From NCBI GenBank assembly GCA_964653145.1, contig CAZZCG010000022.1:1-64000 (forward strand): a stretch of 64,000 nucleotides of DNA, read 5' to 3'. Under the pieces are notes generated by a model. The model was not told the origin of the DNA. It did not search any database and saw nothing but the letters and a program-made list of their open reading frames with translations. Below are positions 52,686 to 61,837 of the stretch, piece by piece (position 1 is the first letter of the stretch; every line of letters begins with the position of its first letter). The DNA is from Pseudocalidococcus sp964653145. GTDB lineage: Bacteria > Cyanobacteriota > Cyanobacteriia > Thermosynechococcales > Thermosynechococcaceae. The translations under genes and the position numbers were made by a program.

Positions 52686-53933
52686 GTGAAGCAACGGTGG
52701 CATCGGCAAATATTGGCAGCTTTTTTCGCTGTAGTTGGCCTGGGGGCTTTAGCACTGGTGGTTTATTCCCAGGCCGAGGAACCGTCAGCCATGCCGCCCC
52801 CGTTGGAATCAGCACCCATACATCCGCACCAGGCCGAAACTGAGCCAAGTCCTGAATCTGTATCACCCCCAGTGCCCCCACCTGTCAATTTCAACTACAC
52901 CGCTGTTGATGAATTTGGCCATAACCGTTTTACCATTGACAGTCGGAAAATTTTCCAGGCCCAGGCCCTACCCAACCTGACCATTCGCACTGCACCGTCA
53001 AAGCTGCTCAGGGTTCTACGAAATACTCGCCACTATTTTGAGGTCTATGGCCCCAGTGATCCAGTGAGTCAACGGGAAGGAATTCTCGCCGCCCATGGGG
53101 TTACCCGTGAAGATGTGCTCAGAACCCTGGACTTTATGATTGCCACCTTAACGGAAGACATCAGCAATAAACGCCCAATTCGCTTGCAAAATAGTCGCTT
53201 TATTAACGAGAATTTTCGGGTAATTGCTTGGCGTCCCCATAACCCCCGAGACCCTCAACAAACCCAGCAACTCAGGCTAACCAAATACGCGGTATTCACC
53301 CATCGCGGTAGCCGACACCGAACTGCCACCCAAAACGTTGCCCTCTATGCTCTGCCAGACAATGCCAACGAGGATTTCTTTTACCGCAACTACACGAAGC
53401 AGGAAGTTCTCAGTGGCATTTACGAACCAGGGGGAAAAGAAGCTAATCGCGGCGTTAAACCTCTGGCCTATCTAACTCGGGCCGCCTTTGAGGATGCCTT
53501 AATGCAGGGAACAATCTTAATTCAGTTTCCCGATGGTAGTGAAAGCTTTTTTAATGTGGATCGCAATAACAACATTGCCTTTGTTCGCGGGGTTGATCCC
53601 TATCAACAAAAACGCTATTGGTATTTCCGAGAAGTCCAGGCCATCAAGGGCTATGGTAGTGAGATTACCAACAAAATTGATATTGAGCCGGAAGTGACCT
53701 TTGCGGGGGATGTCCACAACATTGGCCTGGGGCGGGTTGTCATGTTGGAAGACCGGGCGGGTGGAGGACACAAATTACGGTTGGGGGTGATTGCCGATAC
53801 TGGTGGGGCCTTTATTCCCAATCTCTATCAGTTGGACTTTCTGGCCGGAGTCTTTCCCACGCGTCAAGCCTATCAACGGGTTGCGAACCAACTCCCAGAA
53901 TACGTTAAGGCTTATATTCTGATCAAAAAGTAA
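52686..53933 (+). CDS. exported protein with MltA/3D-like C-terminal domain
   Basis: A 415-residue protein with an N-terminal anchor or signal (ILAAFFAVVGLGALALVVYS), a Pro/Glu-rich linker to about residue 70, and a conserved body. Near the C-terminus, LRLGVIADTGGAFIPNLYQLDFLAGVF fits the 3D/MltA domain, a double-psi barrel with paired aspartates used by lytic transglycosylases. Cyanobacterial proteins of this class are annotated as MltA-related. A peptidoglycan role is likely but not shown. The middle part (about 150-330) is not recognised. It is divergent from panC-cmk. Confidence 0.75.
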   Translation: MKQRWHRQILAAFFAVVGLGALALVVYSQAEEPSAMPPPLESAPIHPHQAETEPSPESVSPPVPPPVNFNYTAVDEFGHNRFTIDSRKIFQAQALPNLTIRTAPSKLLRVLRNTRHYFEVYGPSDPVSQREGILAAHGVTREDVLRTLDFMIATLTEDISNKRPIRLQNSRFINENFRVIAWRPHNPRDPQQTQQLRLTKYAVFTHRGSRHRTATQNVALYALPDNANEDFFYRNYTKQEVLSGIYEPGGKEANRGVKPLAYLTRAAFEDALMQGTILIQFPDGSESFFNVDRNNNIAFVRGVDPYQQKRYWYFREVQAIKGYGSEITNKIDIEPEVTFAGDVHNIGLGRVVMLEDRAGGGHKLRLGVIADTGGAFIPNLYQLDFLAGVFPTRQAYQRVANQLPEYVKAYILIKK

Positions 53934-53947
53934 GCGAGTAAACTTCT

Positions 53948-55264
53948 CTAGGTGGGATTGATCTGGTCGAGGACTTGGCGGATGGTTTTATAAATTTTCT
54001 CCAGTTCCAACTCGGATACACAGTAGGGAGGGAGCAAATAGACTGTGTTGCCCAAGGGGCGCATTAACAAGCCGGCCCGTAAAAACTCTCGCCGCAACCA
54101 GGCCCCGATGCCATCAAAATAGCCCCCCCTGTCCCCTGTCCTCACATCGAAGGCCATAATCGTCCCACAAAAGCGTAAATTCTGAACTCGCTTGCAGTCT
54201 GTTAGGTATGTCTGGGCAAAGTAGCGATGTTGAGCCTCCAGGCCCTGATAGCTGCTGGGATTCGCTTCTAGGAGTTCTAGGGAAGCAACCCCGGTGGCAC
54301 AGGCGAGGGGATTTCCAGTGTAGGAATGGCTGTGGAAGAAGGCTTGGGATAACTCATCTCCCCAAAAGGCCTGGTAGAGTTTTTCCGTGGTGATGGTCAC
54401 AGCTAGGGGTAGGTAACCGCCAGAAATTCCTTTAGAAAGGCAGAGTAAGTCCGGCTGGGTCTTAGACTTGAGGCAAGCAAACAGTTCTCCAGTGCGCCCA
54501 AACCCGGTCATCACCTCGTCATAGATCAGCAGGACATCCTGGGCCTGGGAGAGTGCTTGGAGCTTCTGTAAAAATTCGGGCCGACACATCCGCATTCCCC
54601 CGGCTCCCTGGACTAGTGGTTCGATAAAAATTCCACAGTAGTAGTTGGGTTTGGCCGTTAAATACTGTTCTAACTGAGCCAGGGTTGCCTGTTCTTTAGC
54701 TTCAAGGTCTGGGTCGGCCTCAAAGGTTGCCGGAAAGTCCACCACCTCCAGTTGTGGTAACAGCGGTTGAAAAGGCTGCCACCAGGGAGAACTTTGCCCC
54801 ATGGCCATGGCCCCCAAGGTATCCCCGTGATAGCCCCCGCGAAATCCCAGAAAACCTGTGCGGTTTTGCCCCAACCGTTGCCAGTATTGATAGGCCATTT
54901 TCAGGGCAACTTCCACCGCTGTTGAGCCATTATCGGAAAAAAAGACGCGGGTCAAGGAGGGGGGTAAGTGGGCCAGGAGCTTACGGGCTAAGGTTTCGGC
55001 GGGGGTGTGGGTAAAACCGGTAAAAATCACTTGCTCCAATTGCTGGGCCTGGGTGGCTAGGGCAGCGGTTAACCTGGGATGACTGTGGCCATGGATCGTT
55101 ACCCACCAACTGGAAATGCAATCTAACACAACCCGACCGTCCGCTAAGTGCAATTCCAGGCCCTGACCTTTTTCCACCAATAGGGGCAGTTCGGCGGTTT
55201 TCATTTGGGTAAAGGGTCGCCAAATCGGGGATTGAGTTAAATCTGAAGCGAAAAATTCGGCCAT
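53948..55264 (-). CDS. bioA: adenosylmethionine--8-amino-7-oxononanoate aminotransferase
   Basis: A 438-residue PLP enzyme of biotin synthesis making 7,8-diaminopelargonate. It has SSWWVTIHGHSHP near residue 55, FSDNGSTAVEVALKMAYQYW, the Asp of LIYDEVMTGFGRTG and the PLP lysine in CLSKGISGGYLPL. The S/W-W pair before the active site and HSHSYTGNPLACAT are BioA hallmarks within class III aminotransferases. No other bio gene is nearby. It is complete and convergent with the 3D-domain gene. Confidence 0.95.
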   Translation of the reverse strand: MAEFFASDLTQSPIWRPFTQMKTAELPLLVEKGQGLELHLADGRVVLDCISSWWVTIHGHSHPRLTAALATQAQQLEQVIFTGFTHTPAETLARKLLAHLPPSLTRVFFSDNGSTAVEVALKMAYQYWQRLGQNRTGFLGFRGGYHGDTLGAMAMGQSSPWWQPFQPLLPQLEVVDFPATFEADPDLEAKEQATLAQLEQYLTAKPNYYCGIFIEPLVQGAGGMRMCRPEFLQKLQALSQAQDVLLIYDEVMTGFGRTGELFACLKSKTQPDLLCLSKGISGGYLPLAVTITTEKLYQAFWGDELSQAFFHSHSYTGNPLACATGVASLELLEANPSSYQGLEAQHRYFAQTYLTDCKRVQNLRFCGTIMAFDVRTGDRGGYFDGIGAWLRREFLRAGLLMRPLGNTVYLLPPYCVSELELEKIYKTIRQVLDQINPT

Positions 55265-55550
55265 GGAATTATGGGGACAATGGGAACTCTGGGGAGCAAG
55301 GAAACCTTAAGCAACCCAGCATAAGGATTTTTTGTTGATATCCAACTCAGACAGGGGGATTCCTGCCAATATCCTCTGATTTTTGGGCGCGTTCCGACGA
55401 CTTCAACATTTCTTTAGAAACTCCCCAACCCTGGATGCAGTCCTAATCTTTTACCTCCAGTAACTAAGGGGAGGTTGCGGTAACTGACTTGAACCGGGCC
55501 AAGTTTCCATCGAAAGTAGTCCACAGTGACCGATTTGGTGATGATGGTTT

Positions 55551-56639
55551 ATGGTCAGTGCTCCTCCAAAAACAAATTTAGATGCTACCTTTGCCGAACT
55601 TAAACCGGGAATTAAGGCCCCAGTCCAACAAACACTCTTAACGCCGCGGTTCTACACTACTGATTTCGATAAGGTGGCCAATCTTGATTTATCGCAACAA
55701 ACGGTCGAATTGGAATCGGTGATTGCGGAACTGCGGGCAGACTACAATCGGCATCATTTTGTCCGAAATGAGGATTTTAATCGGGATTGGGAGCACATCA
55801 GTGGTGAAACTCGTAGGGCTTTTATTGAGTTTTTAGAGCGATCCATCACCTCCGAGTTTTCAGGGTTTTTACTATTTAAAGAACTCTCCCGCAAACTCAA
55901 AGGTCGCAATCCCCTTTTGGCTGAAGCTTTTAACCTGTTGGCCCGTGATGAAGCCCGTCATGCCGGATTTTTGAACAAAGCGATGGCAGATTTTGGCTTG
56001 TCCCTAGATTTGGGCTACTTAACCAAGCATCGGACGTACACATTTTTCCCGCCGGAGTGGGTGATTTACACGGTCTATCTCTCGGAAAAAATTGGCTATT
56101 GGCGGTACATTCTTGTCTATCGGCATTTAGAACAACATCCAGAACACGAAATTTATCCGCTATTTCAGTATTTTGAGAGTTGGTGTCAGGATGAAAATCG
56201 CCACGGGGACTTCTTTAAGGCATTGCTCCGTTCGCAACCACAACTCTGGCAAACCTGGCAGGCACGACTCTGGGCTCGATTTTTCCTCTTGACGGTCTTT
56301 GTTACCCATACCTTAACGGTGCTGGAACGGGCCGATTTTTATGAGTCCATTGGCATTGATCCCCACGACTATAACAAGCAGGTGATTGCTAACACCAATA
56401 AAACCTCTGAACGGGCCTTTCCCAGTGTCTTGAATACCGAGCATCCTGAGTTTTTTACCCGCTTGGAAACCTGCGCCCAGGCCAATGCCAAACTTACAGA
56501 AATTAATGCTAACAAACAGCCTAAATTCATCAAGTTCTTCCAAAAGCTGCCTTGGATGACAGTCATTCTCTGGCAAATGCTGCGGTTATTTCTGATGAAG
56601 CCTGTAGATACCGAAGCGATGCGGGGCCTGGTTTATTAG
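55551..56639 (+). CDS. acsF: Mg-protoporphyrin IX monomethyl ester oxidative cyclase
   Basis: A 362-residue di-iron enzyme (AcsF/ChlA) that forms the fifth ring of chlorophyll. Iron ligands are visible in SITSEFSGFLLFKE, LLARDEARHAGF and WCQDENRHGDFF. It is followed at once by heme oxygenase and hemN on the same strand. This order matches chlAII-ho2-hemN of Synechocystis, expressed under low oxygen, so this is probably the micro-oxic paralogue (ChlAII) rather than the main cyclase. The 286 bases upstream should hold its promoter. No ChlR-type regulator gene is within the window. Confidence 0.93.
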   Translation: MVSAPPKTNLDATFAELKPGIKAPVQQTLLTPRFYTTDFDKVANLDLSQQTVELESVIAELRADYNRHHFVRNEDFNRDWEHISGETRRAFIEFLERSITSEFSGFLLFKELSRKLKGRNPLLAEAFNLLARDEARHAGFLNKAMADFGLSLDLGYLTKHRTYTFFPPEWVIYTVYLSEKIGYWRYILVYRHLEQHPEHEIYPLFQYFESWCQDENRHGDFFKALLRSQPQLWQTWQARLWARFFLLTVFVTHTLTVLERADFYESIGIDPHDYNKQVIANTNKTSERAFPSVLNTEHPEFFTRLETCAQANAKLTEINANKQPKFIKFFQKLPWMTVILWQMLRLFLMKPVDTEAMRGLVY

Positions 56640-56723
56640 CGGTTAAGTGCCATGGTTAAGTTCAATTCAGCTCACTTTTTTGTGACTTGGTTTCAATTTA
56701 TTTTAAGTAAAGAGGATTTTGTC

Positions 56724-57473
56724 ATGAGTGAACCGTTATCCACTGCCCTCCGTCACGGAACCCAACAGGCCCACACCCTGGCTGAAAATACAGCCTTTAT
56801 GAAGTGCTTTATTAAGGGGATTGTTGAACAGGAACCGTTGCGGAAATTATTTGCTGATTTTTACTTCATCTATGGGGAACTAGAAGCCGCGTTTTCTCAC
56901 CAGGCCAGTCATCCCATCCTCTCCCAACTCAATTTTCCCGAACTCAACCGGACTGATGCCTTGGCCCGAGATTTAGAGTTTTACTTTGGCCCGGCCTGGA
57001 AAGGAATGATTCAACTCACACCCGCTGGAAAAATCTATTGTGACCGGATTAAGTTGCTAGCAGAAACCCAACCGGAATTACTAATTGCCCATGCCTATGT
57101 CCGCTATATGGGGGATTTGTCTGGTGGTCAGGGCTTGAAGGGAATTATTCGCTCGGCCTTGGGATTAACGGATCAACGGGGTACAGAGTTTTACGAATTT
57201 AATGCCATGCCCACGATCGAAGCCAAACGGGCGTTTAAAGAGCGGTATCGCCAGGCCCTGGATTCCCTGCCTTTGAGTGCCAACATGATTGACCAGATTG
57301 TGGCTGAAGCGAACTCTGTTTTTGCCTTGAACCGAGATGTGATGCACGAATTGGAACCGGAAGTAAAGGCGGCGATTGGGGAACACACCTTTGATTTATT
57401 AACCCGCCAAGACCGGCCTGGGAGTACTGTTGATCGCAATGATCAGAATCAACGGGCTGTGGCCATGGCGTAA
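56724..57473 (+). CDS. ho: heme oxygenase (biliverdin-producing)
   Basis: A 249-residue ferredoxin-dependent enzyme opening heme to biliverdin, needed for phycobilins and phytochromes. The proximal histidine is in TQQAHTLAE (H17), and the distal-helix glycine region is YMGDLSGGQGLKGII. I chose ATG 56724 (MSEPLSTALRHG) because it gives the standard length and has AAAGAGGA upstream; the frame is open from 56652. Lying between acsF and hemN, it is likely the low-oxygen isoform (HO2). Confidence 0.94.
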   Translation: MSEPLSTALRHGTQQAHTLAENTAFMKCFIKGIVEQEPLRKLFADFYFIYGELEAAFSHQASHPILSQLNFPELNRTDALARDLEFYFGPAWKGMIQLTPAGKIYCDRIKLLAETQPELLIAHAYVRYMGDLSGGQGLKGIIRSALGLTDQRGTEFYEFNAMPTIEAKRAFKERYRQALDSLPLSANMIDQIVAEANSVFALNRDVMHELEPEVKAAIGEHTFDLLTRQDRPGSTVDRNDQNQRAVAMA

Positions 57474-57549
57474 GTTTGCTCCTTAGTTCGTTCCCTGTTG
57501 ATTGGCTCCTGTTCCAAACCCACTGAATGTAATCACACCGATAAAAACT

Positions 57550-58938
57550 ATGATTAGTACCGTTGAATTTAGCCCGGAATTACTGACGAAATACAACCAA
57601 CCAATTCCCCGCTACACCAGCTATCCCCCCGCAACTGAACTCAAGCCTGAATTTGACTCGAATCAGTTTCTGAATGCACTTTCCCTGGGTAATCAAAACC
57701 AAACTCCCCTATCTCTTTACTGTCACATTCCTTTTTGTGAAACCCCCTGCTACTTCTGTGGCTGTAATACGATCATTACCCAATACAAACCAGCGGCGAA
57801 ACGGTATTTAGACTATCTGACGCGGCAAATTCAACACTGGGCGGGCCTGGTCAGTTCAACGCGGCAAGTAAATCAACTCCATTGGGGCGGCGGGACTCCA
57901 AATTATCTGAATCAGGAGCAGGTGACACGACTGTGGGATACGCTAAATCATTACTTTACCTTGGCTGAGAATGCGGAAGTTTCGATTGAAGTGAATCCCC
58001 GCTATGTGGATCGCAATTACATTCAATTTCTTCGAAATTTAGGTTTTAATCGAATTAGTTTTGGGATTCAAGATTTTAACCCGCAAGTGCAGGCAGCAAT
58101 CAACCGGGTTCAACCGGAAGAAATGTTGTTTGAGGTCATGGCCTGGATTCGGGAAGCAGGTTTTAGCAGCGTCAATGTGGATTTAATCTATGGCCTGCCC
58201 TATCAAACCATTGAGACCTTTCAGGAAACTGTTGCTAAAACCATTGAATTGAACCCAGATCGGATTGCTGTCTTTAACTTTGCCTATATTCCCTGGCTCA
58301 AGCCCCTGCAAAAACGGATGCCGGAGTCGGAAATGCCCAACGCTGCGGATAAATTAAAAATTCTGCACAATACGATTGCCCAACTCACGACCAATGGCTA
58401 TGTCTTTATCGGCATGGATCATTTTGCCAAACCCAATGATGAATTAACCTTGGCGCAACAGGCCGGACAACTGCATCGGAACTTCCAGGGCTACACCACG
58501 AAACCAGAATCGGATCTCCTGGGCTTTGGTGTGACTTCGATTAGTATGCTCCAGAATGTTTATACCCAAAATCACAAACGCCTTGATCCCTACTACCAGG
58601 CCATAGACTCGAGCATATTACCAATCGAGCGGGGTGTGGTGTTAACGGAAGATGACCTAATTCGTCGGGCTGTGATTATGGAGTTGATGTGTCAATTTCG
58701 CTTGTCGATGGATGAGTTGAATCAGAAATATAACCTCAACTTAACAGGCGATTTTAACGATTATTTTGCTAATGTCTTACCCAAGTTAGATGGCCTGGAA
58801 GCAGATGGCTTATTAACTCGGCTTAGTGATGGCCTGGAGGTGACAGCTAAGGGTCGGTTATTGATTCGGAATATTGCCGCAGTCTTTGATGCCTACTTGG
58901 TGGAGAAGAAATCTGAAACTTTCTGTAAGGCTATCTAA
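57550..58938 (+). CDS. hemN: oxygen-independent coproporphyrinogen III oxidase
   Basis: A radical-SAM enzyme of about 462 residues that oxidatively decarboxylates coproporphyrinogen III without oxygen. The N-terminal PRYTSYPPATEL is a HemN hallmark and the [4Fe-4S] motif is CETPCYFCGC. The HemN C-terminal domain begins near residue 370. ATG 57550 (MISTVEFSPEL) is chosen; the frame opens 16 codons upstream. As the third gene after acsF and heme oxygenase, it fits a unit that keeps chlorophyll, heme and bilin synthesis running when oxygen is scarce. Confidence 0.94.
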   Translation: MISTVEFSPELLTKYNQPIPRYTSYPPATELKPEFDSNQFLNALSLGNQNQTPLSLYCHIPFCETPCYFCGCNTIITQYKPAAKRYLDYLTRQIQHWAGLVSSTRQVNQLHWGGGTPNYLNQEQVTRLWDTLNHYFTLAENAEVSIEVNPRYVDRNYIQFLRNLGFNRISFGIQDFNPQVQAAINRVQPEEMLFEVMAWIREAGFSSVNVDLIYGLPYQTIETFQETVAKTIELNPDRIAVFNFAYIPWLKPLQKRMPESEMPNAADKLKILHNTIAQLTTNGYVFIGMDHFAKPNDELTLAQQAGQLHRNFQGYTTKPESDLLGFGVTSISMLQNVYTQNHKRLDPYYQAIDSSILPIERGVVLTEDDLIRRAVIMELMCQFRLSMDELNQKYNLNLTGDFNDYFANVLPKLDGLEADGLLTRLSDGLEVTAKGRLLIRNIAAVFDAYLVEKKSETFCKAI

Positions 58939-59000
58939 TTCAGTTCCTTAAAGATGTTTGCTTAGTTTTTTTGTTTTGTGATCGTGTGTAGCGAGTGAAT

Positions 59001-59864
59001 ATGACCCTTACCTTAGAGCCTCAAGTTTCGACAACCCCGACAAAATACCCTTGGAATTGGCTATCGGTTGCTTTTTTTGCCCTGATCCATGGCCTGGCCT
59101 GTTTAGCGCCCTGGTTCTTTGAATGGACAGCCTTGGGGGTCTTAATTGTGCTCCATTGGCTGTTTGGCAGTATTGGCATTTGTCTAGGCTATCACCGCCT
59201 CCTCAGTCATCGGAGTTTCAAGGTTCCCCGGTGGCTGGAATATCCAATTGCCGTAATTGGGGCCTTGGCATTACAGGGTGGGCCAATTTTCTGGGTCGCA
59301 GGCCATCGGTTGCATCACGCCCATACGGAAGATGTGGAACTGGATCCCTACTCGGCCCAGCGTGGGTTTTGGTGGAGTCATATGCTCTGGTTGTTCTGTC
59401 CCAATCCGGCGGTGTTTGACTACGACAAGTATCAGAAATATGCCCCCGATCTGGTTAAACAACCCTTTTACCGTTGGCTGAATCAGAATTTTCTGTGGTT
59501 GCAAATCCCCCTGGGAGTTGCTCTTTATCTCATTGGTGGTTGGTCGTGGGTGATCTATGGGATGTTTGTCCGGGCGGTGTTCCTCTGGCATAGCACCTGG
59601 TTTATCAATTCCGTGACACACGTTTGGGGCTATCGGCGGTTCCATGTGGCAGACAATTCCCGAAATCTCTGGTGGGCAGCAATTTTGACCTATGGCGAGG
59701 GCTGGCATAACAATCATCATGCGTTTCCAAAAGTCGCCAAAGCAGGCTGGACCTGGTGGGAAATTGATGTGACCTGGTGGGTGATTGCAACCTTAGAAAA
59801 ACTTGGCCTGGCTACCCGCGTGATTATGCCTCCAACCTTCAGCGCCGAACCCCAAGAATCCTAA
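59001..59864 (+). CDS. acyl-lipid delta-9-type fatty acid desaturase
   Basis: A 287-residue membrane di-iron desaturase with the three histidine boxes HRLLSHRSF, HRLHHAHTE and HNNHHAF and four membrane helices. The DesC-type family introduces the first double bond (delta-9) into membrane lipid acyl chains. The start is ATG 59001 (MTLTLEPQV), with an in-frame GTG six bases earlier. It follows hemN by 62 bases on the same strand and may be part of the same low-oxygen transcript, which would be sensible since desaturation consumes oxygen, but this is inference. Confidence 0.92.
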   Translation: MTLTLEPQVSTTPTKYPWNWLSVAFFALIHGLACLAPWFFEWTALGVLIVLHWLFGSIGICLGYHRLLSHRSFKVPRWLEYPIAVIGALALQGGPIFWVAGHRLHHAHTEDVELDPYSAQRGFWWSHMLWLFCPNPAVFDYDKYQKYAPDLVKQPFYRWLNQNFLWLQIPLGVALYLIGGWSWVIYGMFVRAVFLWHSTWFINSVTHVWGYRRFHVADNSRNLWWAAILTYGEGWHNNHHAFPKVAKAGWTWWEIDVTWWVIATLEKLGLATRVIMPPTFSAEPQES

Positions 59865-59904
59865 TCTCTCCCTTTTAACTTCTCAACCCTTTGGATAATG
59901 TCCC

Positions 59905-60987
59905 ATGAACGCTAGTCTGACTGCCCTTCAACCCCTAAAAATCGGCCAACACATTGCTCGGTACCCAATTATCCAAGGGGCTATGGCTGTGAAAGTCTCA
60001 GGGGCAAATTTAGCGGCGGCGGTGGCCAATGCGGGGGGAGTGGGTTTAATTTCGAGCTTTGGGATTGGCTTAAACTCGCCTTATTTTTCCCCAGGCCCCG
60101 GTCGACGTAATTTTTTCCTGGCTAATCAACTGGCCCTCCACGACGAACTCCAAAAAGCTCGCGAACTCTCCCCCAACGGCATGATTGGTGTGAATGTTCT
60201 TGTAGCGACCAAAGACTATTTAGCCCTAGCTGAGACTGCTGCTGCCTCGGGAGCTAATTTAATTGTCACGGGTGCGGGACTGCCCTTAACCTTACCGGAA
60301 GTCACCCAAAACTATCCCCATGTGTCCCTTGTCCCGATTGTGGCGAATGTGGAGTCGGCTGTGAAAATTTGCCAGGCCTGGTCTCAGAACTACAACCGTT
60401 ATCCCGATGGATTTATTCTTGAAAACTGCCAGAAAGTCGGTGGTCATTTTGCCAGTCAGTGCCAAGAAGTAATCCCTAATGATCTCGGGGCCACAATTCG
60501 CCAACTGCGCCACTACCTCAATAGTCTGAGTCTCCAAATTCCGATCATGATTACGGGGGGTATTTGGGATCGCCACGATATCCAGGCCATGATCAGACTC
60601 GGGGCCGATGGTGTCCAGATTGGCAGCCGCTTTATTACCACCCATGAATGCGATGCCTCCGAAGCCTACAAACAAGCCCATCTCAACGCTAAGCCAGAAG
60701 ATATTATCTCGATTCCTAGTCCCGTGGGAAAACCAGCCCGTGTGCTCCAAAATCAACTCACCCAGGATATTCAAGCCCAGGCCCCATCCCTCGACCGCCG
60801 CTGTATTGCCAACTGTTTAACCGCCTGTTTGTGTCGTGATCAGGGGGAATCCTTTTGTCTGATTCAAGCCCTCCAGCGGGCCACCCAAGGGGATCAGGAG
60901 AACGGTTTGTTTTTTGCGGGGGGAGCGGTAAAACCCTCAGAGCAACTGGTCTCAGTTTCGGACTTAATGGCTAGCTTGGTTCGTTAA
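59905..60987 (+). CDS. nitronate monooxygenase-family flavoprotein
   Basis: A 360-residue TIM-barrel FMN enzyme (2-nitropropane dioxygenase family). Landmarks are IIQGAMAVKVSGANLAAAVANAGGVG at the N-terminus, VTGAGLPL, EGGH-like KVGGHF, TGGIWDRHDI and LGADGVQIGSRF (FMN phosphate site). It may oxidise propionate-3-nitronate or act as an enoyl reductase-like enzyme (FabK is a relative). A C-terminal Cys cluster (CIANCLTACLC) is unusual for the family and might bind a metal or cluster. It is the last gene of the five-gene run starting at acsF, 40 bases after the desaturase gene. Confidence 0.88.
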   Translation: MNASLTALQPLKIGQHIARYPIIQGAMAVKVSGANLAAAVANAGGVGLISSFGIGLNSPYFSPGPGRRNFFLANQLALHDELQKARELSPNGMIGVNVLVATKDYLALAETAAASGANLIVTGAGLPLTLPEVTQNYPHVSLVPIVANVESAVKICQAWSQNYNRYPDGFILENCQKVGGHFASQCQEVIPNDLGATIRQLRHYLNSLSLQIPIMITGGIWDRHDIQAMIRLGADGVQIGSRFITTHECDASEAYKQAHLNAKPEDIISIPSPVGKPARVLQNQLTQDIQAQAPSLDRRCIANCLTACLCRDQGESFCLIQALQRATQGDQENGLFFAGGAVKPSEQLVSVSDLMASLVR

Positions 60988-60988
60988 A

Positions 60989-61817
60989 TCAAGACCTTTT
61001 GGGTTCAGTGTGGGTATTCAACCAGGCCTGGACATCTGCAAGATCACTAAAGTCAAAAATTGCTTCAGCTAGAGATTCTAATTGGGCCTGGGATAAAGAA
61101 CCTATTTCGCCCTCTAGTGCTGCGGATAATCCCCCAAATCGTTTTTTAAGTAGACGAAGGAGGATTTCTAGCTCAGCTTCTTCCTTGACCTCTTGATAAA
61201 ACCGGGTATTTTTCAGTTCTGTGGTTGTAAAGCCCAGCATTGCTCTCACCTCTTCCCGACTTCGGTTTGTAAATTTATACACCATGATCGTCGTCAGTAA
61301 CTCTATATATGGCGGGTTGGTCTTTGGCTTTAACAGCAAGTTGACGGGCCGCAGGTGGTGCTTCTGCTGAGGACATCATCATCAGTTGAATCAAGTTTAG
61401 GGGCAAAAAGTCTATCTCTCCCAACTCGTCCAGATAAATTCGATGAACCTTGGGGCTCAGCAGGATCGATTGATCAAGACTGATATCCGTTTGTTCAGTT
61501 TTGCAAGTTGGATAGAGGACAACAGCGTGCCAGTCGTTAACAATTTCTCGATGCCGATAGAGGAAGATAAAGAGTTCACTGAAAAATCGTTCGTAAAATT
61601 GCTCATCTTTCTGGCACTGCACTTCCAGGAAATAAACCGCACCCGGCCGGGCGTTGAGGGGAGGCAAAAACACACCATCGAGTTGAAAAGCTGTTTCTTT
61701 GACTGTGACGGATTCAAACCGATAGTCCGCTGCATTGCTGGGTTTTTCGTCCAATAGCTCAAACAGGGCCTGGGGAAATTGCTGAAAAACTTGATAGAAC
61801 AGTGTATCTCGGCGCAT
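60989..61817 (-). pseudogene. frameshifted Rpn/DUF2887-type PD-(D/E)XK nuclease gene
   Basis: The 5' frame (61817 to 61275) gives 180 residues opening MRRDTLFYQVFQQFPQALFELL with the nuclease core LDGVFL...AVYFLEVQCQKD (D and E-x-Q). The 3' frame (from about 61310 to 60989) continues the family's C-terminus: ELLTTIMVYKFTNRSREEVRAML and EEAELEILLRLLKKRFGGL. They meet in the run ATATATA near 61306-61312, where one extra base puts them out of frame; removing it joins ...QPAI-IELL. I infer a mutated gene. A slippage-driven or programmed shift at the AT run cannot be excluded. Such nucleases are abundant in cyanobacteria. Confidence 0.8.
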
Positions 61818-61837
61818 TCCCTTAGTTTTAGAACAGA

